Assembly: GCA_013824485.1 (NCBI GenBank) | Contig: PNNY01000003.1 | Span: 1 to 55,680, forward strand | Direction of reading: 5' to 3' | DNA: 55,680 nt | From: Sideroxydans sp. | Lineage (GTDB): Bacteria > Pseudomonadota > Gammaproteobacteria > Burkholderiales > Gallionellaceae | Shown: in pieces, positions 1 through 8,977 of the stretch | Position numbering within the stretch: the stretch's first letter is position 1 | Layout of the letters: every line of letters starts with the position of its first letter | Translations under genes and position numbers: made by a program | Notes under the pieces: generated by a model | The model's input: only the letters and a program-made list of their open reading frames with translations | Database searches by the model: none | Told to the model about the DNA's origin: nothing

Positions 1-414
1 GAAACAGTAGCGACCGAACCGGAGGTCTCGACTGGCAACGCATGGACTCGCTTTTGGCATGAGTTGTGGCAAGAATTGCGCAGCTTAGTACGCATCGAGA
101 ATACCGAACAAGCAGAGATGCCCTTGCTCTCGCCGACCCAGACCTTCTTCCTGCGTGAGAACCTGAAACTACGTTTGATCTCTGCGCGTCTGGCCTTGCT
201 GTCTCACGATGAAGCGAGTTTCCAGCGCGAACTCAGCTCGGCACAGGCGTGGGTCAACCGCTACTTCGATAGCAAGTCGAAAGACGCGACCCAAGCGCTG
301 GCTTCTTTGCAAAAGCTGACCGCCACCCATATCACCCTCAACGTGCCAGATATCAGCGGTAGTTTGGAAGCGGTTCGCAACTATCGAACCACCCATGAGC
401 GGAGCGCTCGATGA
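1..414 (+). CDS. hemX: HemX-like protein (uroporphyrinogen-III C-methyltransferase family), C-terminal part; 5' end outside window
   Basis: Frame open from base 1 (ETVATEPEVSTGNAWTRFWHELWQELRSLVRI...), overlaps hemY by 4 bp; typical hemX-hemY order. Confidence 0.8.
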   Translation, partial: ETVATEPEVSTGNAWTRFWHELWQELRSLVRIENTEQAEMPLLSPTQTFFLRENLKLRLISARLALLSHDEASFQRELSSAQAWVNRYFDSKSKDATQALASLQKLTATHITLNVPDISGSLEAVRNYRTTHERSAR

Positions 415-1589
415 GATTCCTGATCTGGTTGTTGGCCTTGTTCGCTGCCGCCGTGGCGGTGACCTTGCTTTCGCATAACGATGGCTATGTGCTGTTCGTG
501 CATCCTCCGTATCGCATGGAGATGTCACTCACGATGTTCGTGTTCGCGCTGATCGCGCTGTTCATCGCCGCCCATTTGCTGGTGCAACTCATCTCGTCTG
601 CCATCCAACTGCCGCGATATGTGCGCGCCTTCCGTGCCGAGCGCGCCCAGAGCAAAGGTCGTCTCGCGATGCAGGAGGCGCTGGTCGCTTTCTTCGAAGG
701 GCGTTATGCCGCCGCCGAAAAGGCTGCTGTGAAAGCGATGGAACTGGGTGAGAACTCTGGCCTCAATTCCATCATCGCCGCACGTGCAGCGAACGAATTA
801 CGAGAATTCGAACGACGCGATACCTACCTCAGCGAAGCCGAGGGCAAGACGGTGGGCGAGCAGACCATGCGTTTGATGGCGAAAGCGGAATTCCAACTCG
901 ACCAGAAGCAACCGCAATCGGCACTCAGCTCGCTCAAAGAATTGAACGATTCCGGCATCCGCAAACACATCGGCGCGCTCAATCTCGAACTCAAAGCACA
1001 ACAACAATCACGCAATTGGGACGCGGTACTCGATGTGGCGAACCAATTGGAAAAACGCAATGCCATCAACTCGACCTTGTCGTCGCAGATGCGCCAGCAA
1101 GCATGGTTGGAGAAGATCAAAGCCTGCGCGCAAGACGGTGCGATGCTGCGCACGGTACTGAAAGAGATGCCTAACGAATTCAAACATCGCAACAAGGTGG
1201 CAGTAGAAGCGGCGAAGGCTTTCAAACAGTTGGGAGAATGTTCGGTTGCGCGCAGTTTGCTCACCGACAGTTTGAACAAGGAATGGAGCAGCGAGTTGGT
1301 GACGCTGTATGGCGATTGTCTGGAAGGCAGTGTCGTGGCGCAGATCGATCAAGCGGAACGCTGGCTGAAGACACATCATGACGATGCAGGGCTGTTGCTC
1401 GCCCTAGGAAAACTTTGTTTGCATCAAGAGTTGTGGGGCAAGGCACAGAGCTATCTGGATGCTAGCCTCAGTGTGAGCCCCAGCCACGAGGCCTACACCA
1501 CGCTGGCGAAGCTGGCCGAGAAGTTGCACCAACCAGACGAAGCTTTCAAGTATTACCAACAAGCCAACAAGCTTGCTTGTGCTGATTAA
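411..1589 (+). CDS. hemY: HemY, heme biosynthesis-associated TPR membrane protein
   Basis: 392 aa, N-terminal TM segments, TPR-like helical repeats, position after hemX. Confidence 0.88.
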   Translation: MRFLIWLLALFAAAVAVTLLSHNDGYVLFVHPPYRMEMSLTMFVFALIALFIAAHLLVQLISSAIQLPRYVRAFRAERAQSKGRLAMQEALVAFFEGRYAAAEKAAVKAMELGENSGLNSIIAARAANELREFERRDTYLSEAEGKTVGEQTMRLMAKAEFQLDQKQPQSALSSLKELNDSGIRKHIGALNLELKAQQQSRNWDAVLDVANQLEKRNAINSTLSSQMRQQAWLEKIKACAQDGAMLRTVLKEMPNEFKHRNKVAVEAAKAFKQLGECSVARSLLTDSLNKEWSSELVTLYGDCLEGSVVAQIDQAERWLKTHHDDAGLLLALGKLCLHQELWGKAQSYLDASLSVSPSHEAYTTLAKLAEKLHQPDEAFKYYQQANKLACAD

Positions 1590-2599
1590 GTCTTCGGTAC
1601 GAAAGTGAAAGCGTCAGAATAGAACGCATCATTAGGTAAGCCGCGTTGCGTCGTGAAATCGCGGTGAGCCGCTTCTACCACCACCGGAGCGCCACAGGCG
1701 TACACCGCATACTTAGACAAATCCTTGAAGTCTTCTAGCACGGCTTGATGCACGAAGCCAGTACGACCGTTCCACTGTTCATCAGAAACAACGGGCGTGA
1801 ACTTGATGCCGTGTTCGGATTCCCATCCCTGTATCTTATCCAGCATGTAGAGGTCAGATGCTTTGCGCACGCCCCAGTAAAAATGCATCTCACGCTTGAA
1901 ACCGATCTTGATCGCGTGCTCGATGATGGCCTTCACGGGTGCGAAGCCCGTACCGCTTGCCACGAAAACGATAGGTTTGTCTGAATCCTCACGCAGGAAG
2001 AAGCTACCGAGCGGCCCCTTGATGCGCATGATGTCGCGCTCCTTCATGGTATTGAACACATGGTGCGTGAACGTACCACCTGCGATGTTGCGGATGTGCA
2101 GCTCCAGCACGGCATCGTCATGCGGTGCATTAGCCAGCGAGAAAGCGCGCGGCTTATCGTCTTTTTGCAGGATCTCGATGTACTGACCCGCAAGGAATTG
2201 GAGACGTTCGTTTGCTGGCAGCTTCAATGTGATGACCATCACATCCTCTGCCACCTTGTGCATCTTCTCCACACGGCAGGGCAACATCTTCACGGGGATG
2301 TCTTGCGCACGACTCACTTCATGGCTTTCGATGACCAGATCAGACAGCGGTTTGGCACAACAGAACAAGGCGAGGCCTGCCGCTTTGTCCGCTTCCGACA
2401 GGGTGTAAGCCTGCGCATCACCATAGTCGACCGTGCCTTCCAACACTTTCCCTTTGCACACACCGCACGCACCATTACGGCAGCTGTAAGGCATGACGTA
2501 ACCATGATCTAGCGCTGCTTCGAGAATGGTCTCGTCGGCTGCAATAGGAAAGCTGTGGTTACTCGGCTGGATGGTGGTCTTGAAGCTCATGGCAGTCAT
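1586..2599 (-). CDS. 2Fe-2S ferredoxin / FAD-NAD(P)H oxidoreductase (CDP-6-deoxy-delta-3,4-glucoseen reductase-like)
   Basis: CRNGACGVCKGKVLEG 2Fe-2S motif, RAFSLANAP FAD motif, GTGFAPVKAIIEHA NAD motif; start set at MTAMSFKTT rather than ORF start. Confidence 0.88.
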   Translation of the reverse strand: MTAMSFKTTIQPSNHSFPIAADETILEAALDHGYVMPYSCRNGACGVCKGKVLEGTVDYGDAQAYTLSEADKAAGLALFCCAKPLSDLVIESHEVSRAQDIPVKMLPCRVEKMHKVAEDVMVITLKLPANERLQFLAGQYIEILQKDDKPRAFSLANAPHDDAVLELHIRNIAGGTFTHHVFNTMKERDIMRIKGPLGSFFLREDSDKPIVFVASGTGFAPVKAIIEHAIKIGFKREMHFYWGVRKASDLYMLDKIQGWESEHGIKFTPVVSDEQWNGRTGFVHQAVLEDFKDLSKYAVYACGAPVVVEAAHRDFTTQRGLPNDAFYSDAFTFVPKT

Positions 2600-2639
2600 C
2601 TCGATTTGGAGGGGCGCGATTTTAACGCATAATCTCACT

Positions 2640-3509
2640 ATGACTAATCTACTCATCATCGGCTGTGGGGACATCGCGTTACGCACCATCACGCTCTTGC
2701 GAGGCCACTATCGGCTTTATGCCCTAGTGAGGAACCCTGCCAAGGTAGATACATTGAGGAAGCTTGGCGTTACACCCATCTTGGGTGATCTGGATGAGAG
2801 GAGCGGTCTTACCAAAATCGCTGGTCTTGCCGATATCGTGCTGCACTTCGCCCCACCCGAGCGTCAAGGTCGCTTCGACACACGCACACGCAATCTACTC
2901 TCTGCGCTCTCCACTCGACTGCTACCAAATCGACTCATCTACATCAGCACCAGCGGTGTATATGGCGATTGCGGTGGCGACATCATCAGCGAGACACGCC
3001 CTGTGAATCCGCAGTCCGACCGTGCACGATTGCGCGTGAGTGCGGAGCGACAGATACGCACTTGGGCGACTCGCAATCACGTGAACGCCAACATCCTGCG
3101 TGTGCCGGGAATCATTGCAGAAGACAGATTACCAGTTGATCGGATCAAAGCTGGCGCCCCCGCCATCGTGGCAAGCGAGGACGGCTACAGCAACCACATC
3201 CACGCCGATGATCTGGCGCGCACCGTCATTGCCTCGCTACGTCATGCCAAGCCCAACCGCGTGTATCACACAGTGGATGACGATGAGATGAAGATGGGGG
3301 ATTACTTCGATGCCGTTGCCGATGCCTACAAGCTGCCTCGCCCACCACGCTTGCCACGCACAGAAGTTCAGCGCGCCGTATCACCCATGATGTGGTCATT
3401 CATGAATGAATCGCGACGACTGACCAACCTGCGCATGAAACAGGAATTGAAAGTGCGCCTACGCTATCTGACAGTGGGCACAACTTTGCACACGGCGAGC
3501 AAAACTTGA
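2640..3509 (+). CDS. NAD(P)-dependent epimerase/dehydratase (SDR family)
   Basis: Start MTNLLIIGCGDIALRT (nucleotide-binding motif), YISTSGVYGD, C-terminal SFMNESRRLTNLRMKQELKVRLRYLTV. Confidence 0.82.
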   Translation: MTNLLIIGCGDIALRTITLLRGHYRLYALVRNPAKVDTLRKLGVTPILGDLDERSGLTKIAGLADIVLHFAPPERQGRFDTRTRNLLSALSTRLLPNRLIYISTSGVYGDCGGDIISETRPVNPQSDRARLRVSAERQIRTWATRNHVNANILRVPGIIAEDRLPVDRIKAGAPAIVASEDGYSNHIHADDLARTVIASLRHAKPNRVYHTVDDDEMKMGDYFDAVADAYKLPRPPRLPRTEVQRAVSPMMWSFMNESRRLTNLRMKQELKVRLRYLTVGTTLHTASKT

Positions 3510-4213
3510 AAACCCTTGCCATCACCGCTTCGTTCCTATCACTCTGGTTGACTGGGACAGCCTACGCGGTCGAACGACTCGGAGAATTGCCCGAACGGTT
3601 CTGGGCGGAGACCGACCTACGCTATTGGAGCTCCACCTACCTTCCCGGTGTCGCCCCAGTGGCCCGCGAGGAAGGGCGTTGGATCGCCACGCTCACGTTG
3701 GGATGGCGACGCTTCTTCTGGAGCGCCCCCTTCAACCTCACCCCTGAACCCTGGCTGACTCAGCCTGCCTATCCGAACCAGCGCATGCAGCTTTTTGGCG
3801 ATGCCTTTTCACTAGGTTATCTCGTACATCCCCATCTCGCGATCACCCTTGGCGAACGTTACGCGGGAGAGCGTTTCGGCGGCGGTATCGAACCGCCTAG
3901 GACTAATTACACGACACTCTCCGCCCGCATGGATTGGCCTCTAGAAGACAGCAAGCTGGCCCTGCGCGGAGCGGTCACGGCCGGCTATGGCCGGACGCTC
4001 CATTCGCATTCGGGCAGGGTCCATACCAGTCTGGAAATGGGCGTGACCTACCCGCTCATTGATGCAACACGCATACATTTGGGTTACAAGGCCGAATGGC
4101 TGGAACTCGCCCATCCTCTCTATACCGGTGGAACGTGGAATGCGACGGGGCCATGGGGTGAGGGCCGATCCCGGCAGAGCGGCGTCTATACTGGACTTAT
4201 CCTTTCTTTCTGA
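3506..4213 (+). CDS. Putative outer-membrane beta-barrel protein, uncharacterised
   Basis: Signal peptide, alternating aromatic/polar strands, ends LILSF; TTG start overlaps epimerase stop. Confidence 0.6.
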   Translation: MKTLAITASFLSLWLTGTAYAVERLGELPERFWAETDLRYWSSTYLPGVAPVAREEGRWIATLTLGWRRFFWSAPFNLTPEPWLTQPAYPNQRMQLFGDAFSLGYLVHPHLAITLGERYAGERFGGGIEPPRTNYTTLSARMDWPLEDSKLALRGAVTAGYGRTLHSHSGRVHTSLEMGVTYPLIDATRIHLGYKAEWLELAHPLYTGGTWNATGPWGEGRSRQSGVYTGLILSF

Positions 4214-4222
4214 TTCCCGTAA

Positions 4223-4254
4223 AAAAGGAACGGGAGTCACCTCCCGTTCCTTTT
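4223..4254 (+). terminator. Rho-independent terminator
   Basis: AAAAGGAACGGGAG-TCAC-CTCCCGTTCCTTTT perfect stem with A/T flanks. Confidence 0.85.
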
Positions 4255-4281
4255 GCGTCCTGTTAGGCTACTTGAAGAGGA

Positions 4282-4327
4282 TCACTTCCAGATCGCTTTG
4301 CCATCTTCAGACTTGCACTTCTTCGAT
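4282..4327 (-). pseudogene. Remnant of the 3' end of a pstS-like gene
   Basis: Reverse strand reads ASKKCKSEDGKAIWK*, resembling the intact PstS C-terminus WKAKIKSNGKAVWK* at 5251. Confidence 0.6.
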
Positions 4328-4445
4328 GCGGTCGTTCATGAACGAATCGTTACGACTGGCCAACCTGCGCATGAAGCAGGAATTGAAAGTGACGCTACGT
4401 TATCCGACCGTAGCATCCCTACTTAAAACATCATCCCTAACCTAA
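4328..4445 (+). pseudogene. Remnant of the 3' end of an epimerase-like gene
   Basis: SFMNESLRLANLRMKQELKVTLRYPTVASLLKTSSLT* aligns with the C-terminus of 2640..3509 (SFMNESRRLTNLRMKQELKVRLRYLTVGTTLHTASKT*). Confidence 0.8.
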
Positions 4446-5016
4446 AATCGGTTCGGCTGGCATCCCGTGCATATCCTTCGTAATTTACGACCCCGATGCT
4501 GAACATGAACATATCCATCTTGAAGCCGATGGAAACGGTCGAATAAGGATAGCTATCCCCATCATAGTTATATCGGATGTCTTTGCCATTCACGATATAG
4601 CCAGACGAGATCGTCGAACTACCCTTACCTACTGCCATCATAATGTCATCAAAAATGGCTGTGAACTGTAGACCAGCATCAGCCATCTCGACATAGACGC
4701 TGTCTGTCGCGCTGTTAGGCTTGTGCGAATAATCGGCAGACCAGCGGCTATAACCGAGATGCGGTCCAATCAATATCTTCATATCATCGACCTGTGCGCC
4801 GATTCCGATGCTGCCGCCAAAACCAAACCCCATCTTCGAGTCATCCGCCATCCCGACCTTTGACCAGTTCTGCAAGGCAATATACGCATCTCCGCCATAG
4901 GCGAATTTCACGCCTTGATCAGTGGCGTTACTCGACACATCCTGTGCTGATGCAACTCCACCAAACATGCAGAAAGTTAAGAGAATTAAGGACCCGATCC
5001 GTTTATTGTTTTTCAT
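4423..5016 (-). CDS. Putative outer-membrane beta-barrel protein
   Basis: Signal peptide MKNNKRIGSLILLTFCMFGGVASAQ, Gly/aromatic strand pattern, C-terminal FRLGMMF. Confidence 0.65.
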   Translation of the reverse strand: MKNNKRIGSLILLTFCMFGGVASAQDVSSNATDQGVKFAYGGDAYIALQNWSKVGMADDSKMGFGFGGSIGIGAQVDDMKILIGPHLGYSRWSADYSHKPNSATDSVYVEMADAGLQFTAIFDDIMMAVGKGSSTISSGYIVNGKDIRYNYDGDSYPYSTVSIGFKMDMFMFSIGVVNYEGYARDASRTDFRLGMMF

Positions 5017-5200
5017 GATTCCTCCATAGACACTGCTTCAGTTTTTTAACCATCTCTGATGAAATATCCTACGCCGACAGAATCATAAAGATAGCCCTTG
5101 AAGCCCTGTATATCAGCAGACAACTCAACTACTCGTCACTAAACGTTTGCCTTGAAAATACGCGACGCACCATGCATACAAAATGAGCAGCCTAAATGAC

Positions 5201-5224
5201 TGAGGGAGCCGCTTGGCTCCCTCA
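5201..5224 (-). terminator. Terminator-like inverted repeat downstream of pstS
   Basis: TGAGGGAGCC-GCTT-GGCTCCCTCA perfect 10-bp stem. Confidence 0.75.
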
Positions 5225-5250
5225 ATTTTCAATCACTACCTAGCTGAAAC

Positions 5251-6297
5251 TTACTTCCAAACAGCTTTGCCGTTAGACTTAATCTTTGCCTTCCAAGATT
5301 CGCGAATCATCTTGGTGACGTTCTCTGGCAACGGAACATAGTGCAGTTCGTCTGCCATCTTGTCGCCGTTCGGCGTAAACGCCCAGTCGAAGAACTTCAA
5401 AGTCTCTTGTGCCTTCGCAGCGTCATCTTGGCTCTTATGCATCAAGATGAAAGTCGCGCCAGAGATAGGCCAGCTGTCTTTGCCAGGCTGGTTCGTCAGC
5501 ATCATGTAGAAGCCTTTGTCTGCATCCCACTTCGCATTGGCCGCTGCTGCTTTGAAGTTAGCAGCTTCTGGCTTAACGAATTGGCCGTCACGGTTCTTCA
5601 TCTGCACGTAGGCCATCTTGTTTTGCAAGGCGTAAGCATATTCAACATAACCGATGGAGTTCTTGATGCGTTGCACGTAAGAAGCCACGCCTTCGTTACC
5701 CTTGCCGCCCGTACCGACTGGCCATGCCACTGCGGAATCGTTACCCACAGCACGCTTCCAATCGATGCTTACTTGCGACAAGTAAGTCGTGAAGATATAA
5801 GTCGTACCTGATCCATCAGAGCGGTGAACCACGTTGATCGCTGCATCTGGCAGTGCTACGCCTTGGTTGTCAGCTGCCAATTTTGGGTCGTTCCACTTCT
5901 TGATGTCGCCCTTGTAGATCGCGGTCAAAGTCTCAGCTGTCAGTTTCAATTGACCTGCAGCAACCCCTTCAACGTTGACCACTGGCACCACGCCACCGAT
6001 CACGGTTGGGAATTGAGTAAGACCATTGAAGTCCAAGTCTTCGATCTTGAGAGGCTTATCAGAAGCACCGAAATCCACGGTCTTCGCTTGGATCTGTTTG
6101 ATACCACCACCAGAGCCGATGGATTGGTAGTTCATGCCTACGCCGGTCTGAGTCTTGTAAGCATCAGCCCACTTGGAATAGACAGGGTAAGGGAAGGTAG
6201 CGCCTGCGCCAGTGATATTGACGGCAGTAGCAGACCCAGCAGTGAGCAACATCGCGGTGATGCCGAGGCCGCCTAGGATACGTGCAACTTTTTTCAT
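5251..6297 (-). CDS. pstS: Phosphate ABC transporter substrate-binding protein PstS
   Basis: ITGAGATFPYPVYSKWADAY..., SIGSGGGIKQI, HRSDGSGTTYIFTTYLS motifs. Confidence 0.96.
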   Translation of the reverse strand: MKKVARILGGLGITAMLLTAGSATAVNITGAGATFPYPVYSKWADAYKTQTGVGMNYQSIGSGGGIKQIQAKTVDFGASDKPLKIEDLDFNGLTQFPTVIGGVVPVVNVEGVAAGQLKLTAETLTAIYKGDIKKWNDPKLAADNQGVALPDAAINVVHRSDGSGTTYIFTTYLSQVSIDWKRAVGNDSAVAWPVGTGGKGNEGVASYVQRIKNSIGYVEYAYALQNKMAYVQMKNRDGQFVKPEAANFKAAAANAKWDADKGFYMMLTNQPGKDSWPISGATFILMHKSQDDAAKAQETLKFFDWAFTPNGDKMADELHYVPLPENVTKMIRESWKAKIKSNGKAVWK

Positions 6298-6325
6298 TTG
6301 ATTCTCCTGAGTTTATGGAGGCCGA

Positions 6326-7354
6326 TTAGAAGGAGTGAACTACACCTGCACCCAAGACTGATTGAGTAGAACCTGCAGTGGTACCGTAGAAACCATAAGT
6401 GCCTGCAGTGTCATTCTTTAATGAAGTGTAAGCAGCGAAGGCCTCTGTGCGCTTGGAGAAGTCAAAGCCATAACGCAGTGACAATTGAGTAGCACCTGTT
6501 GCAGCTACACTTGTCTTGCCTGCCTTTGCGAAGCTTGCTGCAAGTTTGTGCGGGCCCATCTTGTATTGACCAGCCAACTCCATGTTGCTTTGTGTGTAGG
6601 CCGTCGCTGTATTGATCTTGATGCTTTCAACTGTTGCGCCCAACCATAGATCAGCAAGACTGAATTTGCCAACCAAACGCATCGCTGAGTCTGTCTTGCC
6701 TGCTGTTGTTGCATCAGCACGGCTCTCGTAGGCTGCGGACACATAGATCGCTTCTTGTTCGAATGTGCCAGACATGGACATCAAGCTCTTATTCGTTGTC
6801 GTTGTTGGCGCTTCATCTGGGCTGTAAGACAAGGCAGCTTGGAATCCACTGAGGTTTGGAGACCAGTATTGAACATCGTTCTTTTGGCGAGTGTTGTAGT
6901 TGTTCGCCGAACCGTTGTAGTGACCAATGAGGTTCAAGGATGTGAAGGAAGTCGTGTTGTCGAACAGCTCGATCTTGTTGTGCGCGACCTTGAATGGTGT
7001 ATCCCAGATACCGATGATCACCTTACCGAAACCGCCTTCGATACCAACGCCGCTGTTGCGTGTGCCATTACCAAAGCCGTTGCTACCATTGCCATCTGCA
7101 TCCATTTGCACTTCAAATTGATACAGGCCCTTCAGACCTTCGCCCAGATCTTCGCTACCTTTAACGCCAAAACGTGAAGCATTTGTGTTCACGCGAGTCA
7201 CGCTCTTGCCTGTCGTTGCTGTAGCGACTTTGTCGCTGCTAGCAGATTCAACGTTCAAAAACGCTTTGCCGTAAACAGTCACGTTAGCGTTGTCGGCGAA
7301 TGCCGGAGTTGTGAATGCAGCTGCAACTGCCAGTGCTACGATTTTCTTCTTCAT
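6326..7354 (-). CDS. Gram-negative porin (betaproteobacterial OmpC-type)
   Basis: MKKKIVALAVAAAFTTPAFADNANVTVYGKAFLNVESA..., GSEDLGEGLKGLYQFEVQMD, C-terminal VVHSF. Confidence 0.93.
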   Translation of the reverse strand: MKKKIVALAVAAAFTTPAFADNANVTVYGKAFLNVESASSDKVATATTGKSVTRVNTNASRFGVKGSEDLGEGLKGLYQFEVQMDADGNGSNGFGNGTRNSGVGIEGGFGKVIIGIWDTPFKVAHNKIELFDNTTSFTSLNLIGHYNGSANNYNTRQKNDVQYWSPNLSGFQAALSYSPDEAPTTTTNKSLMSMSGTFEQEAIYVSAAYESRADATTAGKTDSAMRLVGKFSLADLWLGATVESIKINTATAYTQSNMELAGQYKMGPHKLAASFAKAGKTSVAATGATQLSLRYGFDFSKRTEAFAAYTSLKNDTAGTYGFYGTTAGSTQSVLGAGVVHSF

Positions 7355-7424
7355 GGTTGCTCCTAGTCATTAATAAAAATTGCTCTGAATTCCTCAACTC
7401 ACAGGGGAGGATTAAGGCGAGCGA

Positions 7425-7469
7425 ATTATGGGGAGGCTTTATGACAGGGCTGTTACATGAAAATGACAG
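7425..7469 (-). promoter_or_regulatory. Pho box (three 7-bp units at 11-bp spacing) plus -10 element upstream of porin-pstS
   Basis: Minus strand: CTGTCAT-TTTC-ATGTAAC-AGCC-CTGTCAT, then 10 nt, then CATAAT. Confidence 0.75.
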
Positions 7470-7567
7470 GCGTGTTAAACCTGCATTTGTTGGCAGTAGC
7501 AAAATGGAGTGGCAGGAGAGGCTGTGACCTGCCTCTAAGATTCAGAAGCAGATTAGTCAGGGTGACT

Positions 7568-8185
7568 TCAGCGTCTTGGGCGCCAGATCGCGATCAACAT
7601 CAAAAGGAAAAGTGCAACGAGGCTTTGCTCTATCCTATTGTTTGCTTTAGCGATGAGCCTTCCATTAGCCCTCGCCTTTTCATCTTCCATCTCTGCATCG
7701 GCAGCCTCAAGGATCTCGATCAGGGGTTGATCTACGCCTTTCACGCTGTCGTCTGCCTTGTGGGGATTGAAATTCTGTTGCGCTAGGATCTCGGTGGCTT
7801 GTTTGTATAAGAGTAGATTCGCAGCATGTGCATCAACGAAAGCCTCTAGCTTCACATTGATCGCCCTGACATCATTTTGAAACAAACCTTGCTTGGCCGC
7901 TTCAGCGACTTTCTTGTGCTGTGCTTCGAATATTTTCCAGTTCTTTAGCAAACTGTCTTGGCTATTGCTTCGCAACAGTACGTTCTTCCAATTTTGGACT
8001 TCCGACTTATATTCGATCTGCAGATCATGCACCACCGCGAATTGATCTGTACTTGTTTTCAGCTGGCTCTCCAGCTCTGCCGAACTGCTCCAGATCAGAT
8101 AGAGGAAGAAACAGAAAGCAGCGGTCAATCCGATGCGCTCAAAAGTCTCCATTGAGAAAAATGCATTCTTACGTCTTTCTTTCAT
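7568..8185 (-). CDS. Membrane protein with chemoreceptor-like periplasmic sensor domain and no output domain
   Basis: Two TM helices flanking a helical domain with VQNWKNVLLRSNSQDSLLKNWKIFE; GGAGAG upstream of start. Confidence 0.65.
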   Translation of the reverse strand: MKERRKNAFFSMETFERIGLTAAFCFFLYLIWSSSAELESQLKTSTDQFAVVHDLQIEYKSEVQNWKNVLLRSNSQDSLLKNWKIFEAQHKKVAEAAKQGLFQNDVRAINVKLEAFVDAHAANLLLYKQATEILAQQNFNPHKADDSVKGVDQPLIEILEAADAEMEDEKARANGRLIAKANNRIEQSLVALFLLMLIAIWRPRR

Positions 8186-8264
8186 CGCTACTCTCCGTTT
8201 TACTATTTAGGACAGCACTTGGTCAACGTTGCCGCTATTTCGTTCAATCACATTAGAAATTTCT

Positions 8265-8930
8265 TTACTGCCTGATCATCAGGTTCGCAAAGATGAATCC
8301 GAACAACGCCATGAAGAACAGCGAGGTCGCACCCAACAGACCGATCATAAAGTTGCGATTCCCCTGCGTCTCGGGTGTCCTATACATCTGCTGTTTGGCA
8401 AACGCCGATATCCCCGCTTTGACCGACGCTATATCTTGTTGCAACTTGCGATCTACACCGACGATCTGCATATCGACCTTGTTGGAAGAATCCTTCACCG
8501 ATGGCCTGAGTTTGGAGTGCGCCAGTAGGTATTCAGAAAGTAGCGACTTATGCTCCGATATCAAATGGTCTATCTCTGCGGTATCCATGCCGATATCCTG
8601 CATCGCGGTCTTTGCATTCAGCAGCGCATATTGCACACCGATACTGGATTCCCGAAACCCTTTAAGATGGATGTCGTATAGCGTCTTATCGTTGGCGCGT
8701 AACAACAGGTCCTTCCACTCTTGCACCTGCCGCCCCAAGCCGATAGCTGCCTCATCAAGGCTTTCTTCTATCTCCAGCAGTTGTACGCTGCGCTGTGCTG
8801 CAGCCTCATTCACTTGAGAGAATATCCTTGATAGCTGATACCCCCCAGCCATCGCCAAGAGCAGCAGCGCTGCAAAGAATATCAAGAAGGGTTTCGATAG
8901 CCAGACTGGGGGCAATGTGTTGTTAGTCAT
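8265..8930 (-). CDS. Membrane protein with chemoreceptor-like periplasmic sensor domain and no output domain (related to preceding gene)
   Basis: Start MTNNTLPPVWLSKPFL; motif VQEWKDLLLRANDKTLYDIHLKGF; terminal TM helix. Confidence 0.65.
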   Translation of the reverse strand: MTNNTLPPVWLSKPFLIFFAALLLLAMAGGYQLSRIFSQVNEAAAQRSVQLLEIEESLDEAAIGLGRQVQEWKDLLLRANDKTLYDIHLKGFRESSIGVQYALLNAKTAMQDIGMDTAEIDHLISEHKSLLSEYLLAHSKLRPSVKDSSNKVDMQIVGVDRKLQQDIASVKAGISAFAKQQMYRTPETQGNRNFMIGLLGATSLFFMALFGFIFANLMIRQ

Positions 8931-8977
8931 TTCGAGTTTTTTTAAATGCGATATTGCCGCAATGATACTTGAGCGAC

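Noticed and set aside
2060-2512. Plus-strand ORF over the 2Fe-2S reductase
   Set aside because: Antisense to a clearly conserved enzyme
4059-4445. 128-aa plus-strand ORF as a real gene
   Set aside because: Its first half is an out-of-frame reading of the barrel gene and terminator; only its C-terminal part is meaningful, as an epimerase remnant
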